From positions 496,001 through 560,000 of the forward strand of contig NZ_CP023202.1 in assembly GCF_000220705.2 (NCBI RefSeq): 64,000 nucleotides of DNA. The letters run 5' to 3'. Below, piece after piece: positions 54,801 to 61,460 of this stretch. The position numbers and the translations under genes are program-made. The DNA is from Streptomyces xinghaiensis S187 (lineage in GTDB: Bacteria; Actinomycetota; Actinomycetes; Streptomycetales; Streptomycetaceae). The number at the start of each line of letters is the position of its first letter. The first letter of the stretch is position 1. The notes under the pieces are model-generated. The model had not been told where the DNA came from. It did no database searches and worked only from the letters and a program-made list of their open reading frames with translations.

Positions 54801-56796
54801 CGGCGGCGAGCGGAACCCACACCTCGAACAGCGATACGTCGAACGCGTGCGGGGCGTGCATCAGCACCGAGTCGTCCGGCCCGACCGACCAGCCTGCTTC
54901 GCCGACCAGCGCCGCGACACTGCCGTGCGGCACCGCCACACCCTTCGGCACCCCCGTCGAACCGGACGTGTACATCACGTACGCCACGTCCCGCGGACCC
55001 ACCGGAACGGACAACGGCACCTCCACGGCGGCCAGTTCGACCGCCAGGGCCGGGTCGTCCGATACCAGCACCCGCGCGGCGCTGTCCTCCGGGATCACAC
55101 CGCGCGTCTCCTCCGTGCACAGCACCACCACCGGAGCCGCGTCCTCCAGCACGAACGCCACCCGCTCCACCGGAGAACCGGCGTCCACCGGCACATAGGC
55201 CGCCCCGGCCTTCCACACCGCCAGCAGCGCCACCAGCAGATCCGCCGACCGCTCCATCACCACCGCGACCCGGTCACCACGCCGCACACCCAGCCCGTGG
55301 AGACACCCCGCCAGACGACCCGCCGCCTCACCCAACTCCCCGTACGACAGCGACCGTTCACCGTCCACCACCGCCACCGCGCCCGGCGCCTCCCGCACCC
55401 GCACCGCCACCAGCTCCGGCACCGGCACCTCCGGCGGCTCACCCGCCGTCGCACTCCAGCCCTCCAGCACCAGCCCGCGCTCCAGGCCGTCCACCACGCC
55501 GATCCGGCCCACCGGGACCGACGGGTCCGCGGCCATCTGCTCCAGCACCAGCTCCAGCCGCCGGAAGACCGACCCGGCGGTGTCCCGGTCGAAGAGGTCG
55601 GGCCGGTAGTCGAGCTTGCAGCGCATGCGGTCGCCGGGCGCGACGACCAGCGTGAACGGGTAGTGCGCGGTCTCCCGCCCCTCGGCGAAGCCCAGGGTGA
55701 AGGTGTCCGGGGCGGGCGGGCCGGCGGGGGGACGCGGATAGTTCTCGTACACGACGAGCGTGTCGAACACCGCTCCGGCACCCGCGAGCTGCTGGACCTC
55801 CGGCAACCCGAGGTGCTGGTGGGCCATCAGCGCGGACTGGCGCTCCTGCAGTGCGGCCAGCATCTCCGCCACCGGCTGCTCCGCGTCGAGCGGCACCCGC
55901 ACGGGAAGGGTGTTGATGAACAGGCCGACCATCGACTCGACACCCGGTAACTCCGCGGGCCGCCCGGCCACGGTGCCGCCGAAGACCACGTCCGTGCGGC
56001 CCGCCAGCCGCGCCAGCACCAGCGCCCAGGCGCCCTGCATCACCGTGTTGACCGTGAGTCCCCGGGCGCGGGCGAACTCCACCAGCCGCCGGCTCAGGTC
56101 CTCGGGGAAGTCGGTGATCAGACTCTCCGGGATCACGGGCATCCTGCCGGGATCGGCCGGTGCCACGAGCGTCGGTTCGTCGGCACCGGCCAGCGCGGCC
56201 CGCCACGCCGTCCGCGCCGCCTGCTTGTCCTGGCGTCCCAGCCACGCCAGGTAGTCCCGGTAGGACGCGACCGGAGGGAGGCCGTCCGCGGTCCCGCCCG
56301 CCGCGTACACCGTGGACAGTTCCCCGAGCAGCACCGGCATGGACCAGCCGTCCATGAGGACGTGGTGGCTGGTGACGACCAGCCGGTGCCGCTCCTCGCC
56401 GGTCCGGATCAGCAGCAGCCGCAGCAGGGGCGCCACCGCGGGGTCGAACCGCTCGGCCCGCTCCTCCGCGGCCAGCCGCTCCATCTCGGCCCGCGCCTCG
56501 TCCCCGGCCAGTCCGGAGACATCGGCCTCGCGCCAGGGCAGTTCCACCTCCCGCGCGATGACCTGCACGGCCTCCCCGGACCTGCGCCGGCGGAAGCCCG
56601 CCCGCAGCGCCGCGTGCCGGGCCAGCAGCGCCTCCCACGACACCCGCAGCCGGCCCGCCTCCACCGGGCCGGTCAGATCGAGCATCCGCTGCCCCTGGTA
56701 GACGTCGGGCCCCCGGTCGTCGAAGGCGGCGTGGAACAGCAGCCCCTCCTGCAGCGGCGACAGCGGCCACACGTCCTCGACAAGGGATCGGGTCAT
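42868..56796 (-). CDS. NRPS, three modules: Hpg-E, Hpg-E, Tyr-E
   Basis: 4642 residues, (C-A-T-E) x3. Module 4: C HHVLMDGWS near 145, A code DVFHLGLLCK (Hpg), T near 995, E HHLVVDGVSW near 1190. Module 5: C HHILIDGWS near 1690, A code DAFHLGLLCK (Hpg), T near 2540, E near 2735. Module 6: C HHIVTDGWS near 3225, A code DASTVAAVCK, the Tyr/beta-hydroxy-Tyr code of glycopeptide synthetases, T near 4090, E HHLAVDGVSW near 4280. No N-methyltransferase domain occurs. All E domains keep EGHGRE, RTVGWFT and FNYLGRF. ATG start with GAGGAG upstream, 35 nt after the previous gene. Module numbers assume a complestatin-type order. Confidence 0.95.
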   Translation of the reverse strand: MTRSLVEDVWPLSPLQEGLLFHAAFDDRGPDVYQGQRMLDLTGPVEAGRLRVSWEALLARHAALRAGFRRRRSGEAVQVIAREVELPWREADVSGLAGDEARAEMERLAAEERAERFDPAVAPLLRLLLIRTGEERHRLVVTSHHVLMDGWSMPVLLGELSTVYAAGGTADGLPPVASYRDYLAWLGRQDKQAARTAWRAALAGADEPTLVAPADPGRMPVIPESLITDFPEDLSRRLVEFARARGLTVNTVMQGAWALVLARLAGRTDVVFGGTVAGRPAELPGVESMVGLFINTLPVRVPLDAEQPVAEMLAALQERQSALMAHQHLGLPEVQQLAGAGAVFDTLVVYENYPRPPAGPPAPDTFTLGFAEGRETAHYPFTLVVAPGDRMRCKLDYRPDLFDRDTAGSVFRRLELVLEQMAADPSVPVGRIGVVDGLERGLVLEGWSATAGEPPEVPVPELVAVRVREAPGAVAVVDGERSLSYGELGEAAGRLAGCLHGLGVRRGDRVAVVMERSADLLVALLAVWKAGAAYVPVDAGSPVERVAFVLEDAAPVVVLCTEETRGVIPEDSAARVLVSDDPALAVELAAVEVPLSVPVGPRDVAYVMYTSGSTGVPKGVAVPHGSVAALVGEAGWSVGPDDSVLMHAPHAFDVSLFEVWVPLAAGGRVVVAEPGVVDAQRVRAEITDRGVTAVHLTAGSFRVLAAETPDCFRGLREVLTGGDVVPVASVARVREACPEVSVRHLYGPTETTLCATWRVWRPGAERVGPVLPIGRPLPSRQVFVLDAFLQPVPPGVTGELYVSGAGLGQGYWDRPAPSAERFVACPFVPGERMYRTGDLVRWTDDGELLFAGRVDAQVKIRGFRVEPGEVEAALATHPAVAQAVVVAREDRPGERRLVGYVVPDGDAEKPAGEAVREHAVELLPEYMVPAVVLVLDALPVTRNGKVDRAALPAPDFAGRVSGREPRTENETVLCGLFADVLGLERVGAEDGFFTLGGDSISSMQLVARARRAGLVLTPRQVFDEKTPERLALVARRPGTAGRGAGNARDTGVGEAPWTPVMRELGERAARPRFAQWAVVGAPAGLDPGTLAAGLAALLDHHAMLRARAVLDGGEPRFTVGRPGSADAAALVGRVDATGAEPGALDGIAARAAREAAERLDPSAGAMVRAVWVDAGPERTGRLALVIHHLVVDGVSWRILLPDLRAAYEAAAAGRKPELDPVGTSFRRWAGLLAGQAASGDRLAELGDWAALLGGERLPVGRRAPDPARDTAATMRHRSWVVPQHEAAVLTGRTPEAFHCGVQDVLLAGLAGAVAHRYDGGTGHGGDGSGTGAALVVDVEGHGREPLEGADLSRTVGWFTRSHPVRLDLSGIGTGEVPAGGAAAGELLKTVKEQARAVPGDGLGHGLLRHLDPTAGPALAALPGAQIGFNYLGRFAAGPREEPVAAWQLAGETAIGGSADPGLPAPHAVEANAAVRDTPGGPELTLTLSWPGGILDESEAEELGRSWRRMLSGLAAHSARPGAGGHTPSDFPLAGLTRDGLAELEACVPEPADVWPLSPLQEGMLFHATFDQEGPDVYQSQRLLGLDGPLDTARLRAAWEELPARHAVLRAGFHRLTSGEAVQVVARRVELPWREADLSGLPETEALAEAERLAANELAERFDLAKPPLLRLLLVRLARNRYRLAITSHHILIDGWSMPVVLNEVSALYAAGRGTDAALRPAASYRNHLAWLAGQDKEAARAAWRAELSGVAEPVLVAPADPGRAPVTPVVSSAELSAESTRALTGRARAHGLTVNTLVQGAWALVLARLTGRTDVVFGGTVAGRPPELPDVESMVGLFINTLPVRVRLDGAQPVRDMLRELQEHQSALIAHQHLGLPEIQQLAGPGAVFDTMLMFENYPRNAPELSGPAGTDGGVAIRQLKTLAGTHYPLAVGAVPGEHLRVHVTYRPDLFGHESAARIARGVVRVLEQIAADPSVPLGRLDVVDPVERGRTVEGWSASADRPPEPAVPELVAARARTTPDAVAVVDGERPLSYGELDDGAGRLAAYLSSLGVGRGERVAVVMERSADLLVALLGVWKAGAAYVPVEASTPVERVAFVLADAAPVVVLCTETTRGVIPEDTAAPVVVLDSVSVAAEVTAREPWPGAPVSAGDVAYVMYTSGSTGVPKGVAVPHGGVAALVGEREWSVGSGDAVLMHAPHAFDASLFEVWVPLVAGARVVVAEPGAVEAQQVRQHIAGGVTALHVTAGSFRVLAEESPECFRGLRQVLTGGDVVPVASVARVREACPEVSVRHLYGPTETTLCATWHELRPGEVLGEVLPIGRPLPGRRVFVLDAFLQPVPPGVTGELYVSGAGLARGYWGGPGPTGERFVACPFLPGERMYRTGDLVRWTEDGELLFAGRADEQVKIRGYRVEPGEVEAVLAAHPAVAQAVVVAREDRPGERRLVGYVVPEGPEGVDPQAVRERAAAVLPEYMVPAAVLVLDALPVTENGKVDRKALPAPEFEGAAAGREPRTVAEETLCRLFAEVLGVERVGVEDSFFSLGGDSIMSMQLAARARRADLLFKAQDVFEHETPAGLAAVARSAARETSAPGADTGTGAGEVPWTPVMRELGDRAARPGLAQWAIVGAPAGLRRDALVAAVGAVLDTHDMLRARVSGDGTERVLAVGERGSVDAAGRIGRLDATGAADGDLDGIAGRAAREAAEGLDPTLGAVFRVVWVDAGPDRPGRLVLAAHHLVVDGVSWRILLPDLEAAYEAVAAGREPSLDPVETPFRRWAGLLAEQAVSEERTAELDAWTALLGEETAPVGRRAPDPARDTAATVRRRSWTVPAEQAGVLAGRMPAAFHCGVREVLLAALAGAVARWRPDTGSATLIDIEGHGREPLEGADLSRTVGWFTSTHPARLDPAGVDLDAVLTGGPAAGELLKTVKEQLRAVPGDGLGHGLLRHLNPGTGPALAALPGPQIAFNYLGRFAAGPRAGEDTAVSAWQMAGDAAIGGSVDPDMPARHALEAGAAVLDTAGGPELTLTLSWPEQVLDETEADRLGRLWLDLLAGLAAHTADPAAGGHTPSDFPLVDLARESVERLEAAVPGLVDIWPLSPLQEGLLFHAGFDDRGPDLYEGQRVLALDGPLDADRLRSAWRTLTDRHPVLRASFHRLESGEAVQVIAGEVELPWHESDLSGLPEDEARAGLDRLVREERARRLDVTRAPLLRLLLVRLGRDRHVQVVTSHHIVTDGWSLPVIIGELSVLYEAGGDDARALPPATSYREYLAWLERQDKEAAREAWRAEFAGLDEPTLAVPGDAALAPAVPDRVPFAFPEDLTRAVDALTRAHGLTVNTVVQGAWALLLARLAGRTDVVFGATVAGRPEELPRVESMVGLFLNTLPVRVDPAGEESVAAMLTGLRDRQVALMSHQHVGLPEIRRLAGPGAVFDTLVVYENYPRPALREPSPGTLTIRPGGKPEDTGHYPLTLIAVPGERMRGELVYRPDVFPRAWAEDLVASLARVLEQMAADPSAPVARVGVLGPEQRTLTLDTWNRTAAPSAAAPLPELFRRQAERSRDAVAVADGERTLTYGELEAGTNRLARHLTRAGVGPEDAVAVMVPRSAALVTSVLAVSAAGGAFVPVDPAHPAERIAFVFRDTEPAVVVCTRETREAVPPDFPGRLVVLDDPETAGAVAARPPGPLSDGERRAPLDVRNAAYVIHTSGSTGVPKGVVVSHRGLGNLARAQIERFAVEPGSRVLQFASLSFDAAVSELCMALLSGAALVLTGPEGLPPQVPLGEALRATGATHVTVPPSVLATEEELPGGLETLVVAGEACPAALADRWSAGRRMVNAYGPTEVTVCAAMSAPLSPGGAEVPVGRPMANTRAYVLDGFLQPVPPGAVGELYVTGPGLARGYRGRPDLTAERFVACPFVPGERMYRTGDLARWTGDGELVFTGRADTQVKVRGHRIEPGEVEAVLSAHPGVAGAVVVARRDGPGGDRLVGYVVPAPPRPGDGPAEARPVEELLGALREFTAERLPDPMVPSVFVPLDRLPLTANGKVDRRALPAPDYDGKVSGREPRTAAETVFCDLFAEVLGLERAGADDSFFELGGDSISSMQLASRARRAGYAVTPRQVFEEKTPERLAAVAGPAGAAAEDVDDIGTGEVPRTPVMLALGERALRPRFAQWAVVGAPGGLGREVLTAGLVAVLDRHDMLRARVETGDDGEPLLVAGEPGTADPADLVTRVDAGGADDGSLDAVAGRAAREAVERLDPRAGVMLQAVWVDAGPGRTGRLVLVVHHLAVDGVSWRVLVPDLAMACEAAAAGREPVLDPVGTSFRRWANLLAAQAGDPGRVAELPAWKALLGDPDPLPFTRALDPARDTAETLRRRSWTVPAREAAILAGRTPAAFHCGVHEVLLAGLAGAVARTRQDGRTAVLVEVEGHGREPVEGTDLSRTVGWFTSTHPVRLDAAGVDLAGAAAGGPAAGALLKAAKEQVRAVPGDGLGHGLLRHLNAGTGPVLAALPGPQIGFNYLGRFTAGSRRGPVGPWQMAGDTAIGGSADPGMPCEHALEAAAAIVDTPVGPELTLTLSWPAAVLDEAAAERLGRAWLDLLGGLAAHTADPAAGGHTPSDFPLLDLAQNQIEELEAGLADEKAQPTHRKLW
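49943..50345 (-). repeat. Near-identical A-domain tract, copy 1 (module 5)
   Basis: 403 bp matching 59230-59632 (module 3) with only two differences seen, including at third codon positions, and with shorter matching tracts in module 7 around 40540-41030. It lies in the substrate-binding half of the Hpg A domain. Indicates recent duplication or gene conversion. Confidence 0.85.
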
Positions 56797-56831
56797 CGCT
56801 TCTCTCCTCAGAGCGGCTTGCTGCGAGCGGG

Positions 56832-59800
56832 TTACGAAAGGTCGTCGGCGAACCCGGCCTCGAGTTCGTCCACCTCGTCCTGGGCCAGGTCGAGAAGGGG
56901 GAAATCGGAGGCGGTGTGCCCGCCCGCGGCCGGGTCGGCGGTGTGCGCGGCCAGACCGGCGAGCATGTCCAGCCAGAGCCGGCCCAGCCGGTCGGCCGAG
57001 GCGTCGTCCAGCAGCGCGGCGGGCCGGCTCAGGGTGAGGGTCAGCTCCGGCCCGTCGGGGGTGTCCCGGACGACGGCGCCCGCCTCGACAGCGTGCAGGA
57101 CGGGCATGTCCGGGTCCACGGAACCGCCGAGGGCCACGTCACCGGCCGGCTGCCAGGCGGCCGTCCCACCGGTCCCGGCGCCGGCGAACCGGCCGAGGTA
57201 GTTGAAGCCGACCTGCGGGCGGGGCAGGGCGGCCAGGACGGGACCGGTGCCGGGGTTGAGGTGGCGCAGCAGACCGTGCCCGAGCCCGTCGCCCGGTACG
57301 GCCCGCGCCTGCTCCTTGACCGCCTTCAGCAGCTCACCGGCCGCCGGGCCGCCCGCCGGCACCTCGGCCGTCCGGACCCCGGACAGCTCCAGCCGGACGG
57401 GGTGCACGCCGGTGAACCAGCCCACCGTGCGGGCGGGATCGGCGTCTCCGACCGGTTCGCGGCCGTGCCCCTCGATGTCGATGAGCAGCCCGGGGGCGTT
57501 GCCGCCCCGCCAGTGCCCGACCGCTCCGGCCAGGGCGGCCAGCAGCACCTCGCGCACTCCGCAGTGGAACACCGCCGGTGTCCTGTTCACCAGCGTCCGC
57601 GCCGGTCCCGCGGGCACCGTCCAGGAACGGCGGCGCACGGTCGCGGCGGTGTCCCGCGCCGGGTCCAGCGGGGAGTCTCCCAGCGGGGCCTCGGGCTCAC
57701 CGAGAAGTGCGGCCCACTCCTCCAGTTCGGCGGTCCGCTCCTCGCGTACCGCCTGCTCGGCCAGCAGGCGGGCCCACCGCCGGAACGAGGTCGGCACCGG
57801 ATCGAGTTCCGGCTTCCGCCCGGCCGCGACCGCCTCGTACGCGGCTTCCAGGTCGGGCAGCAGGATGCGCCAGGAGACGCCGTCGACCGCGAGGTGGTGC
57901 GCCGCCAGCGCGAGCCGGCCCGGGCGGTCCGGTCCGGCGTCCACCCACACCACCCGGAACAACACGCCCGCGGAGGGGTCCAGCCCCTCCGCGGCCTCCC
58001 GCGCCGCGCGGCCGGCGATGCCGTCCAGATCGCCGTCCGCCGCCCCGGTGGCGTCCAGTCGGCCGATCCGCTCGGCCGCGTCCACCGAACCGCGTTCCCC
58101 GACGACCAGGCGTGGCCCCGTCTCGCCCGGCAGGACCACGGCGCGGAGCATGGCGTGGGTGTCGGCGACCGCGTTCAGGGCGCTCACCAGAACGTCCTGT
58201 TCGAGGTCCGCCGGTGCTCCGACGGTCATCCACTGCGCCAGCTTCGGCCGGACGGCGTGCTCGCCCAGCTCACGCATCACCGGTGTCCAGGGCACCTCGC
58301 CCGCGCCCGTGTCCGGCCCGGAGGTTTCCCGGGCCGCGCTGTGGGCGACGGCGGCCAGTCCGGCGGGGGTCTCGCGCTCGAAGACGTCCTGGGCCTTGAA
58401 GAGCAGGTCCGCGCGGCGGGCACGGGCGGCGAGCTGCATCGACATGATCGAGTCCCCGCCGAGCGAGAAGAAACTGTCCTCGACGCCGACCCGCTCCACA
58501 CCCAGCACCTCGGCGAAGAGCCGGCACAGCGTCTCCTCCGCCGCCGTCCGCGGCTCACGGCCGGCGACCCGTTCGGTGAAGTCCGGGGCGGGCAGGGCCG
58601 CTCGGTCGACTTTTCCGTTACGGGTCACGGGCAGGGTGTCCAGGACGAGGACGGCGGCGGGGACCATGTACTCCGGCAGCACCGCGGCGGCCCGCTCGCG
58701 CACGGCCTGCGGGTCGGGGCCGCCGGTTCCGTCCGGGACGACGTAGCCGACCAGCCGGCGTTCACCCGGCCGGTCCTCCCGTGCCACCACCACCGCTTGG
58801 GCGACGCCCGGGGACGCGGCCAGGGCGGCCTCCACCTCGCCGAGTTCGACACGGTAGCCCCGGATCTTGACCTGTGTATCGGCGCGGCCGGCGAAGAGAA
58901 GCTCACCGTCCCGGGTCCAGCGCACCAGGTCGCCGGTGCGGTACATCCGCTCGCCCGGGAGGAACGGGCAGGCCACGAACCGCTCGCCCGTCGGGCCCGG
59001 CCCGCCCCAGTAACCGCGCGCCAACCCCGCACCGGCCACGTGCAGTTCACCGGTCACACCCGGAGGCACCGGCTGCAGGAAGGCGTCGAGGACGAAGGTG
59101 CGCCGGCCGGGCAGCGGGCGGCCGATCGGCAGCACCTCCCCCAGCACGTCACCGGGACGCAACTCGTGCCAGGTCGCGCACAGCGTCGTCTCCGTCGGCC
59201 CGTACAGATGCCGCACCAAGACGTCCGGACACGCCTCCCGCACCCGCGCCACCGAGGCGACCGGCACCACGTCACCGCCCGTCAGCACCTGACGCAGACC
59301 CCGGAAACACTCCGGGGACTCCTCCGCCAGCACCCGGAACGAACCAGCCGTCACATGCAACGCGGTCACACCGCCGGCTATGTGCTGCCGCACCTGCTGG
59401 GCCTCGACCGCGCCCGGTTCGGCGACCACCACCCGCGCACCGGCGACGAGGGGCACCCATACCTCGAACAGCGAGGCGTCGAACGCGTGCGGGGCGTGCA
59501 TCAGCACCGCGTCACCCGACCCGACCGACCACTCCCGCTCCCCGACCAGCGCCGCCACACCGCCGTGCGGCACCGCCACACCCTTCGGCACCCCCGTCGA
59601 ACCGGACGTGTACATCACATACGCCACGTCCCGCGGACCCACCGGGACGGACAACGGCACCTCCACGGTGGCCAGTTCGACCGCCACGGCCGGGTCGTCC
59701 AGCACCAGCACCCGCACGGCCGCATCCTCCGGCACCGCACCCCGCGTCGCCTCCGTACACAACACCACCACCGGAGCCGCGTCCTCCAGCACCAGCGCCA

Positions 59801-61460
59801 CCCGCTCCACCGGAGAACCCGCATCCACCGGCACATACGCCGCCCCGGCCCTCCACACCCCGAGCAGCGCCACCAGCAGATCCGCCGACCGCTCCATCAC
59901 CACCGCGACCCGCTCACCACGCCCCACACCCAGCGAGGACAAAAACCCCGCCAAACGCCCCGCCCCGTCGTCCAACTCCCCGTACGACAGCGACCGTTCA
60001 CCCTCCACCACCGCCACCGCGCCCGGCGCCTCCCGCACCCGCCCCGCCACCAGCTCCGGCACGGACAGCCCCGGCGGCTCGCCCGCCGTCGCACTCCAGC
60101 CCTCCAGCACCAGCCCGCGTGCGTCCGCGGGCAGCAGGTCCAGCCGTGCCACCGGTACCGACGGGTCCGCGGCCATCTGCTCCAGGATCCGCACGAGCCA
60201 TCCGCCCACCGCCTCGCCGATCTCCTCACCGACGAGGTCCGGCCGGTAGGTCACGTCCACGCGGAAGCGCTCACCGGGCAGGACGCCGACCGTCAGCGGG
60301 TAGTGGGTGGCCTGGCGGGCTTCGGCCACGGTGAGCGTGAGGGTCTCGGCCGTGGCGGACTCCGCGGCGGGCGGGCGCGGGTAGTTCTCGTAGACCATGA
60401 GCGTGTCGAAGACGGCGCCGGGCCCGGCGAGGCCCTGGATCTCCGCGAGCCCGAGGTGCTGGTGGGGCATGAGCGCGGACTGGTGCTCCTGCACCCGGGT
60501 GAGGAGTTCCAGCAGGGACCGGGAGCCGTCGAGCCGGACCCGGACGGGAAGGGTGTTGATGAACAGCCCGATCATCGATTCGACGCGCGGCAGTTCCGGG
60601 GGCCGCCCGGCGACGGTGGCGCCGAACACCACGTCGGTCCGGCCGGTGAGCCGGGCGAGTACCAGCGCCCAGGCGCCCTGGAGCACGGTGTTCACCGTCA
60701 GCCCGTGCCGGCGGGCCAGGTCCCCGATGGCACCGGCCGTCTTCTCCGGGATCCAGGACGCGTTTCTTCTGGGGGGCGCCCCGGCCCGGGCCGTGTTCCC
60801 CGGCCCGGCGACCAGCGTCGGCTCGTCGGCCCCGGCCAGTTCCGCCTTCCAGGCGTCCCGGGCCGTCTCCTTGTCCTGCCGGCCGAGCCACGCCAGGTAT
60901 TCGCGGTACGAGGCCGGGTGCGCCGGCGGGGCTGCCTGGTCACCGGCCGCGTAGGCGGCGGTGAGCTCATTGAGCAGCAGAGGCATGGACCAGCCGTCCA
61001 TCAGCAGGTGGTGGCTGGTCATCACCAGGCTGTGCCGGTCCTCGCCGAGCCGGACGAGGAGCAGCCGCAGCAGCGGTGCCACCGCCGGGTCGATCCGGCG
61101 GTCACGCTCGCTCCCGGCCAGCCGCCGGACGCGGGCCTCCGCGTCGGCGGCGGTCAGGTCCGACAGGTCGGCCTCCTGCCAGGGCAGGGTCACCTCCCGG
61201 GGGATGATCTGCACCGCTTCGCCGGTCCTGCGCCGGTGGAAGCTCGCGCGGAGCGCGGCGTGCCGGGCCACCACCGTCTCCCAGGCGGCGCGGAAGCGGC
61301 GGGCGTCCAGGGTTCCGCCGATCTCCAGGACCGTCTGCACGGTGTAGACGTCGGGCCCCTGGGCGTCGAAGTCCGCGTGGAACAGCAGCCCTTCCTGCAG
61401 GGGCGAGAGGGGCCAGACCTCCGCGAGTGCGGACCCTCTGGCCGCGGCCGGTGAGTTCAC
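56832..61460 (-). CDS. NRPS, one module: C-A(Hpg)-T-E
   Basis: 1542 residues. C (PLSPLQEGLLFH start, HHLLMDGWS near 150), A code DAFHLGLLCK (Hpg) with FDASLFEVW near 660, T (LGGDSIMSM near 1003) and E (HHLAVDGVSW near 1190; EGHGRE, RTVGWFTG and FNYLGRF intact). It adds D-Hpg, residue 3 in a complestatin-type scheme; the E domain here separates type V clusters from vancomycin-type ones, where residue 3 is L. The GTG start at 61460 overlaps the upstream stop (GTGA) and has AAGGAGGT upstream. The reading frame is open far upstream, but that part lies inside the previous gene. Confidence 0.94.
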   Translation of the reverse strand: MNSPAAARGSALAEVWPLSPLQEGLLFHADFDAQGPDVYTVQTVLEIGGTLDARRFRAAWETVVARHAALRASFHRRRTGEAVQIIPREVTLPWQEADLSDLTAADAEARVRRLAGSERDRRIDPAVAPLLRLLLVRLGEDRHSLVMTSHHLLMDGWSMPLLLNELTAAYAAGDQAAPPAHPASYREYLAWLGRQDKETARDAWKAELAGADEPTLVAGPGNTARAGAPPRRNASWIPEKTAGAIGDLARRHGLTVNTVLQGAWALVLARLTGRTDVVFGATVAGRPPELPRVESMIGLFINTLPVRVRLDGSRSLLELLTRVQEHQSALMPHQHLGLAEIQGLAGPGAVFDTLMVYENYPRPPAAESATAETLTLTVAEARQATHYPLTVGVLPGERFRVDVTYRPDLVGEEIGEAVGGWLVRILEQMAADPSVPVARLDLLPADARGLVLEGWSATAGEPPGLSVPELVAGRVREAPGAVAVVEGERSLSYGELDDGAGRLAGFLSSLGVGRGERVAVVMERSADLLVALLGVWRAGAAYVPVDAGSPVERVALVLEDAAPVVVLCTEATRGAVPEDAAVRVLVLDDPAVAVELATVEVPLSVPVGPRDVAYVMYTSGSTGVPKGVAVPHGGVAALVGEREWSVGSGDAVLMHAPHAFDASLFEVWVPLVAGARVVVAEPGAVEAQQVRQHIAGGVTALHVTAGSFRVLAEESPECFRGLRQVLTGGDVVPVASVARVREACPDVLVRHLYGPTETTLCATWHELRPGDVLGEVLPIGRPLPGRRTFVLDAFLQPVPPGVTGELHVAGAGLARGYWGGPGPTGERFVACPFLPGERMYRTGDLVRWTRDGELLFAGRADTQVKIRGYRVELGEVEAALAASPGVAQAVVVAREDRPGERRLVGYVVPDGTGGPDPQAVRERAAAVLPEYMVPAAVLVLDTLPVTRNGKVDRAALPAPDFTERVAGREPRTAAEETLCRLFAEVLGVERVGVEDSFFSLGGDSIMSMQLAARARRADLLFKAQDVFERETPAGLAAVAHSAARETSGPDTGAGEVPWTPVMRELGEHAVRPKLAQWMTVGAPADLEQDVLVSALNAVADTHAMLRAVVLPGETGPRLVVGERGSVDAAERIGRLDATGAADGDLDGIAGRAAREAAEGLDPSAGVLFRVVWVDAGPDRPGRLALAAHHLAVDGVSWRILLPDLEAAYEAVAAGRKPELDPVPTSFRRWARLLAEQAVREERTAELEEWAALLGEPEAPLGDSPLDPARDTAATVRRRSWTVPAGPARTLVNRTPAVFHCGVREVLLAALAGAVGHWRGGNAPGLLIDIEGHGREPVGDADPARTVGWFTGVHPVRLELSGVRTAEVPAGGPAAGELLKAVKEQARAVPGDGLGHGLLRHLNPGTGPVLAALPRPQVGFNYLGRFAGAGTGGTAAWQPAGDVALGGSVDPDMPVLHAVEAGAVVRDTPDGPELTLTLSRPAALLDDASADRLGRLWLDMLAGLAAHTADPAAGGHTASDFPLLDLAQDEVDELEAGFADDLS
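59230..59632 (-). repeat. Near-identical A-domain tract, copy 2 (module 3)
   Basis: Partner of 49943-50345 at a constant offset of 9287 bp; encodes the same part of the Hpg adenylation domain. Confidence 0.85.
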
